From NCBI RefSeq assembly GCF_042429235.1, contig NZ_JBHMBA010000001.1: 64,000 bases of DNA; one strand, 5' to 3'. Positions within the stretch are counted from its first letter, which is position 1. Each line of letters opens with the position of its first letter. The stretch is from Arthrobacter_B citreus (GTDB taxonomy: Bacteria; Actinomycetota; Actinomycetes; Actinomycetales; Micrococcaceae). The position numbers and the translations under genes are program-made. Below, in pieces: positions 50,917-59,328 of the stretch. The notes under the pieces were generated by a model. The model had not been told where the DNA came from, searched no databases, and worked only from the letters and a program-made list of their open reading frames with translations.

Positions 50917-50959
50917 GAGCCTGACACTTAACCGGCATTTCGTCCATACTCTTTTGTGG

Positions 50960-51556
50960 CTACGCGGCCTGGCCGCCCCCGGATGACGTTTCCGCGTTCT
51001 CCCATGCCTGCTCCAGCTCCGAGACCGCGGCTCCGTAGCTGTCCAACAACGGCTCGTCCAGGTCCGCTGCCGCAGTCTCCGGCGGGCGGAGCGCTGCCGC
51101 ACTCTTCATGGCACGCATGAGTGATTTGGTTTCAGGCCGGGAAGTGTCCCTGAGCCCGGGCCGCTCCAACGCCTTCCAATCATCGAGCTCATAGGAACTC
51201 CAGCTGACCAGGACGGCGTCATGCCGGCGCTCAAGCTCCGCGATGCGGCGCCCGCGTTCGTTCCGTTTCCGGTCCTCACGGCGCCGCCGGTTGCGGACCT
51301 GCACCCAGTATCCTGCTCCGGCCGCCCCGGCGACGGCCGCCAGCCCAACCCAGGGACCAGCTCCGGGATTGCCGGCAACAGCCCACGCCACGGCCAGCAG
51401 AGCCGTCAGTGTGCCGGTAAAGCCAATCCAGAAGAGCTTCTCGCCGTCCCCGCGGTCCAACGCCGCATCCACCTTGACCGCCGTCAGGGCCAGGGCTGCC
51501 GCCATCAGGATCAGGGCGGGAATGAGGAATCCTGCGCTTACGTCAACTTGCGGCAT
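50960..51556 (-). CDS. Two-helix membrane protein with a cytosolic coiled tail
   Basis: A 198-residue protein with three N-terminal hydrophobic segments (FLIPALILMAAALALTAV, FWIGFTGTLTALLAVAWAVAG, WVGLAAVAGAAGAGYWV) and then a highly charged cytosolic part (RNRRRREDRKRNERGRRIAEL) predicted to be helical. No family is recognised. The ATG at 51556 follows AGAGGGA; an upstream ATG at 51628 lacks a site. Confidence 0.7.
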   Translation of the reverse strand: MPQVDVSAGFLIPALILMAAALALTAVKVDAALDRGDGEKLFWIGFTGTLTALLAVAWAVAGNPGAGPWVGLAAVAGAAGAGYWVQVRNRRRREDRKRNERGRRIAELERRHDAVLVSWSSYELDDWKALERPGLRDTSRPETKSLMRAMKSAAALRPPETAAADLDEPLLDSYGAAVSELEQAWENAETSSGGGQAA

Positions 51557-51766
51557 TGGTCCCTCTTTTCCGCACGTAGCGTTATGGGTCCCTCCCATCA
51601 CACGCCGAATAGCCGCAAAGGTCAACATTTCCGCGCCGTTCAGCCCAGCGGGGTTTGGGCCCGCCGCACTAATGCCAAGTATGCTGATGTTCTGGATTTA
51701 CCGTCCGGCCGCGGCACCGGCCGTTTCCGGCAACGGAGCACTGTTCACGGAGCACAAAGGATAAGA

Positions 51767-52858
51767 ATGAAGATTCCCGCACCGCGCGGACCTGTCAGCA
51801 CCGCACTCCTTTCCCTGCTGAGCACGCAGGACGGGCCGGCTGCCTCAGAGCTGGACGCCTTGACGGATGCATCCCGCCGGGCTGTCGCTGAAACCGGCGA
51901 CATCCTCCGGGACGATGATCTGCAGCTGAGCCTCTTCTGCCTCTACGAACTGCACTACAGCGGGCTGGAGGGAGTGTCCGACAGCCTCGAGTGGCATCCG
52001 GGGCTGGTGGGCCTGCGGCTGGAACTTGAAGCGGCTTTCGAGGATGCCCTGCGCAGCGTCGTCCCGGTCCCCGCGCTGCCGGAAGCCACCAGCGGTGCGG
52101 TGGCCGAGGAGCTGTTCCGCATGGCGGCCGACGACGACGGCCCCGCCGTCTCCCGTTTTGTCGCCTCCAAGGCAACCAGGGAGCAGCTGCAGGAGTTCCT
52201 GATCCTTCGCTCCGTGTACCAACTGAAGGAAGCCGATCCCCACAGCTGGGCCATTCCCCGCCTGCCGGTGGGCCGGGCAAAGGCGGCACTGATTGAGATT
52301 CAGGCCGACGAATACGGCGGCGGGCGCCCCGAGCGCATGCATTCCCATCTCTTCGGCGTCACCATGAAGGGGCTGGAGCTGGAAACGGAGTACGGATGGT
52401 ATCTGGACTTCATTCCCGCGCTGACGCTGGCTTCATCGAATGCCATGTCCCTGTTCGGCCTAAACCGCCGGCTGCGCGGTGCGATTGCCGGGCACCTGGC
52501 CGCCTTTGAAATGACGTCGTCAATTCCCAATTCCTTCTACGCCCGGGGATTCCGCCGCCTCGGATTCGACGACGACGTCACCTACTACTTCGACGAGCAT
52601 GTTGAAGCCGATGCGGTGCACGAGCAGATTGCGGCCCGGGATCTCGCCGGCGGCCTCGTGGATGCTGAGCCGGCCCTGCTTCCCGATGTGCTCTTTGGCG
52701 CTGCAACCGTCTTGACGCTGGACGCCATGATGGGCGAGGACCAGCTCGCTGCATGGAAGGCGGGCCGCTCGGCCCTGCGGGAAGCCGGTGCGGCCGTTCC
52801 GGCGCCGGGTGCAGGCGCCCTCGTTGGCGCGGCCCTTGCAGCCGGGGTGACACCGTGA
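51767..52858 (+). CDS. Iron-containing redox enzyme (haem-oxygenase-like diiron fold)
   Basis: A 363-residue all-helical protein of the iron-containing redox enzyme family, whose relatives include diiron oxidases and desaturases. Likely metal-ligand segments are LYELHYSGLEGV near 65, EIQADEYGGGRPERMHSHLF near 175-195 (Glu and His), and DDDVTYYFDEHVEADAVHEQIAARD near 275. AAAGGA precedes the ATG at 51767; the long frame upstream overlaps a divergent gene. It overlaps the CDGSH gene by 1 nt, so the two are likely partners. Confidence 0.85.
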   Translation: MKIPAPRGPVSTALLSLLSTQDGPAASELDALTDASRRAVAETGDILRDDDLQLSLFCLYELHYSGLEGVSDSLEWHPGLVGLRLELEAAFEDALRSVVPVPALPEATSGAVAEELFRMAADDDGPAVSRFVASKATREQLQEFLILRSVYQLKEADPHSWAIPRLPVGRAKAALIEIQADEYGGGRPERMHSHLFGVTMKGLELETEYGWYLDFIPALTLASSNAMSLFGLNRRLRGAIAGHLAAFEMTSSIPNSFYARGFRRLGFDDDVTYYFDEHVEADAVHEQIAARDLAGGLVDAEPALLPDVLFGAATVLTLDAMMGEDQLAAWKAGRSALREAGAAVPAPGAGALVGAALAAGVTP

Positions 52859-53235
52859 TGTCCACCGGCTCCGAAATGGCTTCCCCGGAACCGGCTGAAC
52901 CGCGGCGGGCGGACCTTCCCGAAACTGCCGCCGATGACTGCAGCGGCTGTCTCTGCGGTTCCCAGCCCGGCCCGGACTCCGGTGCCGGCCGGGCGGCTGC
53001 ATCGGTGGTCGCCTGCCCCAATGGACCCCTGCTTGTTCGGGGAGATTTCGAGATTGTCACCCCTGACGGAGTTCCCATTCCGCGGGACCGGGAAACTGTT
53101 GCTTTGTGCCGGTGCGGCGGATCCGCGATCAAGCCGTACTGCGACGGAACGCACAAGCTGATGAAATTCGACACTGCGCGGCGCCGTCCGGTGCCGCCCG
53201 CCGTCGCCGAACGGACCGGCGATGCCGCGTCCTGA
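52858..53235 (+). CDS. CDGSH iron-sulfur domain protein
   Basis: A 125-residue protein with one CDGSH motif: CRCGGSAIKPYCDGTH, giving C84, C86, C95 and H99 as the 3Cys-1His ligands of a [2Fe-2S] cluster. The N-terminal 50 residues hold an extra CxxCxC set (C28, C31, C33) not needed for the CDGSH cluster. It begins in the stop codon of the diiron-type gene (GTGATG overlap). It could pass electrons or iron-sulfur clusters to that enzyme; this is inference from coupling. Confidence 0.88.
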   Translation: MSTGSEMASPEPAEPRRADLPETAADDCSGCLCGSQPGPDSGAGRAAASVVACPNGPLLVRGDFEIVTPDGVPIPRDRETVALCRCGGSAIKPYCDGTHKLMKFDTARRRPVPPAVAERTGDAAS

Positions 53236-53308
53236 CAGCGGCTGCGGCATCAGGCGGGCACCTCGGCCGGGGCTCAGGCGCGGAGCCGTCCCGCCACTGG
53301 TGCAGGAT

Positions 53309-53352
53309 TAAAGAAAAGCACCCCGGTCCAAAGACCGGGGTGCTTTTCTTTT
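53309..53352. terminator. Strong bidirectional terminator
   Basis: A 19-bp perfect stem AAAGAAAAGCACCCCGGTC with its complement and a CAAA loop, with A/T tracts at both ends. It ends the diiron-CDGSH operon and, on the other strand, tRNA-Lys. Confidence 0.93.
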
Positions 53353-53360
53353 GTCCAGGG

Positions 53361-53433
53361 TGGGCCCTGTGGGGCTCGAACCCACGACCCACGGATTAAA
53401 AGTCCGATGCTCTACCAACTGAGCTAAAGGCCC
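53361..53433 (-). tRNA. tRNA-Lys (anticodon TTT)
   Basis: Cloverleaf on the minus strand: acceptor GGGCCTT/AGGGCCC (one G-U pair), D-arm GCTC..GAGC, anticodon loop CTTTTAA, T-loop GTTCGAGCC and discriminator A. CCA is not encoded. Confidence 0.96.
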
Positions 53434-53669
53434 CCCGCCGTATCGGGACGGCATCGCGGCCCGCCATTCCGCGTGTTTCCCTTGCGGGAAAACCTGCATG
53501 AATACGCTGCCGGTCCAGCCGCCGACGAATCGACTTCTCCACTTTATCGCACGAGGGAGGTATCTCACGAAACCGTACCGGCACTCTTTTTGTTTCGCGG
53601 TTCACTTCTCTCTTCGACGGCCCCGGTGGCGGCAACCGAGCCGCCTCGACGCCCGTTCCCGCTGCGGAG

Positions 53670-53675
53670 TATTCT
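53670..53675 (+). promoter_or_regulatory. -10 box (TATTCT) for a leaderless hypothetical gene
   Basis: TATTCT is followed by 6 nt (CAAAAT) and the ATG at 53682. Confidence 0.55.
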
Positions 53676-53681
53676 CAAAAT

Positions 53682-54323
53682 ATGAGTGAGTCGAATTCCA
53701 CGCCACGCCATCACAAGCCCAAGCTGTACGCTCCGCTGGATTTCGCCAACTTCCCCGGAGGTGCGGATCCGGCCCGGGTCTCCGAAGCCGCCCATCTGGC
53801 GGCGCAGGCCCTGGTCCATCACGGACGGGAGAGCGACGATCCGGAGATCACCCGCCGTTTGGTGAAGCTCGCGGACAAGCAGGGGCTCGAATCCATCGCT
53901 GAACTGTGGGCGGAAAGCCCTCCCCGCTCGCTGCCCGGTGCACTGTGGCGCCTCTATGCCCTCCGGGCGGCCACTCAGCAAAATCCGGAGCGGGTGGCCG
54001 CCTACTACGCCGCGGGCAAGGATGTCGCGCAGGTATCCAAGGTTGTCGCCGGGGTCGCTGAGCCGCTGGGCGCCGACGAGGTCAAGGCCATGGCCGACAC
54101 CATCCTCTCCGGAGCCTTTGAAGGGGAGTTCGACGTGGCCCTGGAACGGTTTGCCGCGTTCTGCCGCGTGGTTGCCCTCGGACAGACCCATCATGCGGAT
54201 TCCGCGGAGACCGGGAGCGCCGGCACCGCCAGCCAGTTGACCCGCAACGCCCGCCAGCTGGTGAAGACGGCGGAGGATCTTGAGCACTCCGCCGAGGCTT
54301 GGCGCCGGGGAGAGCTGGACTAG
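53682..54323 (+). CDS. Helical hypothetical protein, 213 aa
   Basis: Not assigned to a named family. The 213-residue soluble, mainly helical protein begins with a polar arm and APLDFANFPGG, then helices around RLVKLADKQGLESIAELW and LPGALWRLYALRAATQQ, where PGALWRLY is the most distinctive element. No cofactor motif was seen. It is leaderless and probably monocistronic; the DUF47 operon downstream has its own promoter box. Confidence 0.7.
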   Translation: MSESNSTPRHHKPKLYAPLDFANFPGGADPARVSEAAHLAAQALVHHGRESDDPEITRRLVKLADKQGLESIAELWAESPPRSLPGALWRLYALRAATQQNPERVAAYYAAGKDVAQVSKVVAGVAEPLGADEVKAMADTILSGAFEGEFDVALERFAAFCRVVALGQTHHADSAETGSAGTASQLTRNARQLVKTAEDLEHSAEAWRRGELD

Positions 54324-54487
54324 GCGCCGGCCGGAGCTCATGTTGACATCGTCGGCCAAGAGTAGAAAACTGAAATTGGTGTCGGACTGCGGAACCCCCG
54401 GGCTTCAACTTAGAGCCGCTTCGAGCGGCCTTCCGCCGAGAGGCGCTCCCGGTCCGGCACCGTTTTTGTGTCTTCCCGCCCAGCCGA

Positions 54488-54493
54488 TAATCT
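54488..54493 (+). promoter_or_regulatory. -10 box (TAATCT) for the leaderless DUF47-pit operon
   Basis: TAATCT is followed by 7 nt (TAGGCCC) and the GTG at 54501, so the mRNA would begin with the short ORF. Confidence 0.55.
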
Positions 54494-54500
54494 TAGGCCC

Positions 54501-54557
54501 GTGACCTACTTCATGCAGGGCCCGGACGGCAGCCAATCTTTGCGGATTACCCAGTGA
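54501..54557 (+). CDS. Leaderless 18-aa ORF coupled to the DUF47 gene
   Basis: GTG at 54501 opens an 18-codon frame (starts MTYFMQGPDG, ends LRITQ) directly behind a -10 box, with no 5' leader. Its TGA overlaps the GTG of the DUF47 gene by 4 nt (GTGA, 54554-54557). The DUF47 start has no ribosome site, so ribosomes that translate this ORF would reinitiate there. A coupling or regulatory role is inferred. Confidence 0.55.
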   Translation: MTYFMQGPDGSQSLRITQ

Positions 54558-55171
54558 GGCTGCGGCTTTTCCCTCAGGAGAACGCCGGTCTTGAGCTTCT
54601 GTCCAAGATGGGAAGCGTACTGGTCCGCGGCGCGGGAACCCTTTCCGAGGTCCTGGGAGCAGACTCCGCGGACTACGAGCGCCTTGCCGAGCAGATGCAT
54701 CAGCTGGAGGCCGAATCCACCGAGCTGCATTTCGCCCTCATGACCCAGATGCGCTCCAGCTTCATCAATCCTCTGCCCCGCGAGGATCTGTATGACCTTT
54801 CCCTCATCCTGATGTCGGCAATGGAGAATCTGGATGCCGCCGCGGAGGTGGTCACCCTGTACCGGCTCACCGGCATCTCGGCCCGGGCCTCCGAACAGCT
54901 TGAAGTCATCGGCCGGCAGTCTGAACTGACCGTTGCCGCGATGCGCCGGCTGGCATCGCTCGAAGACCTCGATGATTACTGGATCGAAATGCTGAGGTTA
55001 TCCAAGCGCGCCGAACGAACCCACCGCATCTGGGTCTCCGAACTGCTTCACGACCACAAGCCGCTGAGCTACGCCCGTCACCGTGACCTTGCCGAGCAGC
55101 TGGCGGGAACCGCCACGCAGCTTCGCCGGTGTGCAACGGCCGTGGGCCGCATCCTGGTCCGGGAATCGTAG
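54554..55171 (+). CDS. DUF47 PhoU-like partner of the phosphate transporter
   Basis: A 205-residue helical protein of the DUF47 family, a PhoU relative that accompanies Pit transporters. MRLRLFPQENAGLELLSKM is the usual start; the helical bundle holds the repeated Asp/Glu patches (NPLPREDLYDLSLILMSAMENLDAAAEVV) that bind metal and phosphate in PhoU proteins. The GTG at 54554 overlaps the stop of a short ORF. The pit gene begins in the base after its stop. Confidence 0.88.
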   Translation: MRLRLFPQENAGLELLSKMGSVLVRGAGTLSEVLGADSADYERLAEQMHQLEAESTELHFALMTQMRSSFINPLPREDLYDLSLILMSAMENLDAAAEVVTLYRLTGISARASEQLEVIGRQSELTVAAMRRLASLEDLDDYWIEMLRLSKRAERTHRIWVSELLHDHKPLSYARHRDLAEQLAGTATQLRRCATAVGRILVRES

Positions 55172-56182
55172 GTGGAGCCGGTCCTGCTGGCCCTCGTCGT
55201 CCTTTTTGCCGGCGCCTACGCGTTCATCAACGGCTTTCATGACGTTTCCAACTCCATCACCACCTCGGTCCGCACCCGCGCCCTCACGCCCACGGTCGCC
55301 GTCGTGCTGGCCGCCGTCTTCAACCTGACCGGCGCCCTGCTGAGCACGGCCCTGGCCCTGGTGCTCGCGGACCGTTTCATCCAGCTCCCTGAAGGGACGT
55401 CCGGGCTCGGCATCCTCATTGCCGGCCTGCTGGCCGCCTCCGGCTGGGGAGTGTGGACATGGTGGCGGCGCATGCCCGCATCCTCCACCCACGCACTGGT
55501 GGGCGGGATCGTGGGCTCGGGCGCGGCATCCACGCTGGTGGGAGGGCCCAACATCGCAGAGTCCTATCAGGTGCTGCTGCAGCAGATTGTCCTGCCCCTG
55601 CTGCTCTCCCCCGTGGTTGCTTTTGTCCTGGCCTACCTGCTGGTCTTTCCCACGACCTGGCTCATGCGCTACAGCTCACCGCGCCGCGGCGACGCCGGAA
55701 ACCGGATTGCGCAGTCAGTGTTCACCTCGGCGTTTTCCCTGGGCCACGGGATGCAGGACGGGCAGCGGACCATGGCCGTGATCGTCCTGGCCCTGGTTGC
55801 CGCCGGCTACTCCTCCGACACCGGCATACCGCTCTGGGTGCAGATCTTTGCCGGAAGCGCCCTGGCGGCAGGCAGCCTCTTCGGGGGCTGGCGGATCAGC
55901 CACACCCTGGGCAGCCGCCTGGTCCGCATTGACCCGCTGCGCGGCATGAGCGCGACGGCGGTCAGCTCCTCCATGCTGTTCATGGGAGCCCTGTGGCTGC
56001 AGATTCCGCTGTCCAGCACCCAGACCATGACGTCGGCCATTGTGGGCGCCGGAGCGAACCAGCGCTTTTCCACGGTCCGTTTCATTCCGCTGCGGGAGAT
56101 TCTGGTGACGTGGCTGACGACGGCGCCGGCAACCGCCCTGCTCGGCGGCATCCTGTTCCTGGCACTCAGCCCGCTGCTCTAA
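55172..56182 (+). CDS. pit: Low-affinity inorganic phosphate transporter (Pit family)
   Basis: A 336-residue membrane protein with about ten helices. The two Pit signatures are INGFHDVSNSITTSVRTRAL near residue 18 and the mirrored IPLSSTQTMTSAIVGAGAN near 275. It imports metal-phosphate complexes with protons. The start is GTG immediately after the DUF47 stop, so the two are coupled. It lies tail to tail with pstB. Confidence 0.93.
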   Translation: MEPVLLALVVLFAGAYAFINGFHDVSNSITTSVRTRALTPTVAVVLAAVFNLTGALLSTALALVLADRFIQLPEGTSGLGILIAGLLAASGWGVWTWWRRMPASSTHALVGGIVGSGAASTLVGGPNIAESYQVLLQQIVLPLLLSPVVAFVLAYLLVFPTTWLMRYSSPRRGDAGNRIAQSVFTSAFSLGHGMQDGQRTMAVIVLALVAAGYSSDTGIPLWVQIFAGSALAAGSLFGGWRISHTLGSRLVRIDPLRGMSATAVSSSMLFMGALWLQIPLSSTQTMTSAIVGAGANQRFSTVRFIPLREILVTWLTTAPATALLGGILFLALSPLL

Positions 56183-56188
56183 ACGCAC

Positions 56189-56229
56189 GGCGCCCCTGGA
56201 CCCCGGCCACGCCGGAGTCCAGGGGCGCC
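56189..56229. terminator. Bidirectional terminator between pit and pstB
   Basis: GGCGCCCCTGGAC pairs with GTCCAGGGGCGCC, with a further CCGGC/GCCGG inner stem. It ends two convergent phosphate-uptake operons. Confidence 0.9.
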
Positions 56230-56245
56230 TTCACGCTCTGCGGGT

Positions 56246-57025
56246 TTATCCGAAACGGCCGGAAACGTAGTCCTCAGTGGCTTTCTGGGCGGGGTTGCTG
56301 AAGATCACCGGGGTGTCCGCATACTCGATCAGCTTGCCCGGCTTTCCGGTGCCGGCAATGTTGAAGAACGCCGTCTTGTCCGAGACCCGCGCGGCCTGCT
56401 GCATGTTGTGCGTGACGATGACCACCGTGTACTCGCTCTTCAGCTCCTCGATCAGGTCCTCGATGGCGAGGGTGGAGATCGGGTCCAGGGCCGAACACGG
56501 CTCGTCCATCAGGATGACTTCCGGGGACACCGCAATGGCGCGGGCAATGCAGAGGCGCTGCTGCTGGCCGCCGGAAAGGCCTGACCCCGGCTTGTCCAGA
56601 CGGTCCCGGACTTCCTTCCACAGGTTTGCTCCGGTGAGGGACTTCTCCACCAGGTCATCGGCGTCGGACTTGGAAATGCGCTTGTTGTTCAGCTTCACGC
56701 CGGCCAGCACGTTGTCGCGGATGGACATCGTGGGGAACGGGTTGGGGCGCTGGAACACCATGCCGATATGGCTGCGCACGGTCACGGGATCCACTCCCGG
56801 GCCGTAGAGGTTTTCGCCGTCCAGCAGGACCTCGCCCTCAACCCGTGCCCCGGGCAGGACTTCGTGCATCCGGTTCAGGGTCCGCAGGAACGTCGACTTG
56901 CCGCAGCCGGAGGGGCCGATGAAGGCAGTGACGGACTTTGCCTCAATGTTGATGTTGACGTTTTCCACGGCCAGGAAGTCGCCGTAGTAGACGTTGAGGT
57001 CCTTGACGTCTATTCGCTTGGACAT
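56246..57025 (-). CDS. pstB: Phosphate ABC transporter ATPase PstB
   Basis: A 259-residue ABC ATPase. Walker A is GPSGCGKST near 37, the signature LSGGQQQR near 155, and Walker B VILMDEPCSALD near 172; the LYGPGVDPVTVR segment is PstB-specific. It powers high-affinity phosphate import. AAGGAA precedes the ATG at 57025; the open frame continuing to 57751 runs antisense through pstA and is a shadow. Confidence 0.97.
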   Translation of the reverse strand: MSKRIDVKDLNVYYGDFLAVENVNINIEAKSVTAFIGPSGCGKSTFLRTLNRMHEVLPGARVEGEVLLDGENLYGPGVDPVTVRSHIGMVFQRPNPFPTMSIRDNVLAGVKLNNKRISKSDADDLVEKSLTGANLWKEVRDRLDKPGSGLSGGQQQRLCIARAIAVSPEVILMDEPCSALDPISTLAIEDLIEELKSEYTVVIVTHNMQQAARVSDKTAFFNIAGTGKPGKLIEYADTPVIFSNPAQKATEDYVSGRFG

Positions 57026-57099
57026 GTGTTTCCTTCTGTTCGAAATTCTTGGGGAGCAGGGCCGGCGCTGTGCCCGCGCCTGCCGCGGTGCGGCTGTTG

Positions 57100-58203
57100 T
57101 CAGCGGCCGGTCTTGGGCGCAAAGAGGCGGGCAATCAGGCGGGCGCCCAGGTTCAGGAGCATCACCATGATGATGAGCAGCAGGGCGGCCGCCCATGCCC
57201 GCTGGGTGCTGGGATCCGTGTTGGTGGGCGAGGTGGGGCTCATCAGCTGCCGGTAGATGTAGGTGGGCAGCGTGGTCATCCAGCCGGCGAACACGTTCAT
57301 GTTGATCGTGTTCACAAAACCGGCGGTCACCAGCAGGGGCGCCGTCTCGCCAATGACGCGGGCGATGGCGAGGGTAACGCCCGAGGCAATGCCGGAGATC
57401 GCCGTCGGCACCACCACTTTGAGGATGGTCCGCCATTTGCGCACCCCCAGCGCGTAGGCGGCTTCCCGCAGCTCGTTGGGAACGATCTTGAGCATTTCCT
57501 CGGTGGAACGCACCACCACCGGAATCATCAGGACCGAGAGCGCGACGGCGGCCACGAAGCCGGTCCGCACCCCGGGGCCGAAAACCAGCCCGAAGAAGGC
57601 GGCGGCGAAGAGCCCGGCCACGATGGACGGGATGCCGGTCATCACGTCGACAAAGAAGGTGATGGCGCGGGAGAGCGGGCCGCCGTGGCTGTATTCGACC
57701 AGGTAGACGGCGGTCAGCAGGCCGATCGGCACGGAAATGATGGTGGCCCACAGCGTGATCAGCAGTGTTCCCACGATGCCGTGGTACGCCCCGCCGAGCA
57801 CTGGGCTGTCATTCTGGACACTGTTGTTGTCCACGGCTCCGGTCATGCCGCCCATGGAGGTGAAGAGGAAGTCCGGGCTGAGTCCGGCAAGCCCCCTGGA
57901 CAGGACGGTGAAGATCACCGAGACCAGCGGCACCAGCGCCAGCAGGAAGGATCCGCAGACCAGGTAGGTGGCAAACCGGTCCACGGCGCGGCGGCGGCCC
58001 TCCACGGCGGCGGTTACAGCGGTTGCTCCCGCCACGAAGATCAGGGCGGTGAAAATGGTGAAGCTGGCAATGCCAAAGCCGATCAGGGCCGACAGCGCTG
58101 CTCCGAGGATGAGCGCTGCGCCAAAGGCAACCCACACCGCGTAGCGGGGCAGCCGGTTTTTGGTCAGGGTGGCCGGACGGCGGCTGAGTGTTTGTGTCTG
58201 CAT
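57100..58203 (-). CDS. pstA: Phosphate ABC transporter permease PstA
   Basis: A 367-residue permease, longer than the usual 280-300. The N-terminal 70 residues carry two extra hydrophobic helices (VWVAFGAALILGAALSALI, FTIFTALIFVAGATAVTAA) before the standard six-helix core. The EAA-type loop EEMLKIVPNELREAAYALGVRKW is present near 237. The gene overlaps pstC by 1 nt. A 74-nt gap separates it from pstB. Confidence 0.93.
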   Translation of the reverse strand: MQTQTLSRRPATLTKNRLPRYAVWVAFGAALILGAALSALIGFGIASFTIFTALIFVAGATAVTAAVEGRRRAVDRFATYLVCGSFLLALVPLVSVIFTVLSRGLAGLSPDFLFTSMGGMTGAVDNNSVQNDSPVLGGAYHGIVGTLLITLWATIISVPIGLLTAVYLVEYSHGGPLSRAITFFVDVMTGIPSIVAGLFAAAFFGLVFGPGVRTGFVAAVALSVLMIPVVVRSTEEMLKIVPNELREAAYALGVRKWRTILKVVVPTAISGIASGVTLAIARVIGETAPLLVTAGFVNTINMNVFAGWMTTLPTYIYRQLMSPTSPTNTDPSTQRAWAAALLLIIMVMLLNLGARLIARLFAPKTGR

Positions 58204-59135
58204 CAGTTGGCTCCGGAGAATTCTTTATGGCGGCTGATGATCCAGCGAGCAATCACGTTCACGGCCAGGGTGATCAGGAACAGCACCAGGCCGGCGGCAA
58301 TCAGCTCGGACAGGCGCAGGCCGTAGGCCTCGGGGAAGTTCAGGGCAATTTCGGCCGCGATGGTCTGGTTCCCCGGACGGATCAGGCTGGCAATCAGCCC
58401 GCCGGAAGACAGCACCAGGGCCACCGCCATGGTTTCGCCCAGGGCCCGGCCCAGTCCCAGCATGACGGCGCTGATGACGCCGGGCCGGGCGAAGGGGAAC
58501 ACCGCCATCCGGATCATTTCCCAGCGGGTGGCACCCATGGCCAGCGCCGCTTCCTCATGCAGTTTTGGAGTCTGCAGGAAGATCTCGCGGGTCAGGGAGG
58601 TGATGATCGGAAGCACCATGACGGACAGCACAATGCCGGCGGTGAGCATGGTCTTTCCGGTCTGGCTGGCCGGACCGGCGAATATCGGGATCCAGCCGGC
58701 GTTTTCCGCAAGCCAGGTGTACGGTCCCACCAGGGCCGGTGCCAACACCATCATGCCCCAGGCGCCGTAGACCACCGACGGAATGGCGGCCAGCAGGTCA
58801 ATCAGGTAGCCAAGGCCCTGCGCCATGCGGCGCGGCGCATAGTGCGAGATAAAGAGTGCGACGCCGATGCCCACCGGGGTGGCGATGAGCAGGGCGATGG
58901 CAGCGGCTATCACCGTGCCGATGACCAGCGGCCAGATGTAGGTGAAGAAACCCTCTCCGCCGCTGATGTCGGCGGAGTCTGCGGTAAATGTGGGCAGGGC
59001 CTGCCAGAGCAGGAACACTGCCACTGAAAACAGGACAAGCAGGATCAGGCAGCCGGCCAGGAGCGTTATGCCGGAGAAGACCTTGTCTCCGGCACGGCCG
59101 GCTCCGCCGGTACCTTCTATGGACTTGCTGGACAC
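58203..59135 (-). CDS. pstC: Phosphate ABC transporter permease PstC
   Basis: A 310-residue permease with six helices and an EAA-type loop (TPKLHEEAALAMGATRWEMIR near 190). An N-terminal cytosolic arm precedes TM1 (AGCLILLVLFSVAVFLLWQA). It forms the channel with PstA. It lies between a hairpin downstream of pstS and the overlapping pstA. Confidence 0.95.
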   Translation of the reverse strand: MSSKSIEGTGGAGRAGDKVFSGITLLAGCLILLVLFSVAVFLLWQALPTFTADSADISGGEGFFTYIWPLVIGTVIAAAIALLIATPVGIGVALFISHYAPRRMAQGLGYLIDLLAAIPSVVYGAWGMMVLAPALVGPYTWLAENAGWIPIFAGPASQTGKTMLTAGIVLSVMVLPIITSLTREIFLQTPKLHEEAALAMGATRWEMIRMAVFPFARPGVISAVMLGLGRALGETMAVALVLSSGGLIASLIRPGNQTIAAEIALNFPEAYGLRLSELIAAGLVLFLITLAVNVIARWIISRHKEFSGAN

Positions 59136-59284
59136 TGCACTACCCTTCGGTTCTTCACTGGCATCTGCTTAAACACTCTACTGACCGCGGCCCCGGTTCC
59201 CCGCGCCGCTGTGAAGCGGCCCGCATCATCCGGCCCCCCGCCGCACCGCCGTCGGCATTTGTCCCGGTGTGAGGGCACGTTGTT

Positions 59285-59306
59285 GGCCCCGGAATCCTCC
59301 GGGGCC
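59285..59306 (-). terminator. Intercistronic hairpin between pstS and pstC
   Basis: GGCCCCGG/CCGGGGCC forms an 8-bp stem with a 6-nt loop, 23 nt after the pstS stop, without a T-run. It may protect or partly end the pstS transcript so that binding protein exceeds permease. Confidence 0.55.
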
Positions 59307-59328
59307 CACTTTCACTGTCCCACGACTT

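Noticed and set aside
54343..54368. TTGACA at 54343 with TAGAAA as a sigma-70 promoter for DUF47
   Set aside because: The spacing is only 14 bp. The TAATCT box directly before GTG 54501 is a better fit.
57026..57751. Upstream extension of the pstB frame to 57751
   Set aside because: It runs through pstA in another frame and is Arg-rich. The ATG at 57025 has AAGGAA and matches the PstB family start.
57049..59027. Long His/Gly/Gln-rich frames antisense to pstA and pstC
   Set aside because: They show the composition of antisense frames in high-GC DNA, and the real genes have full Pst motifs.
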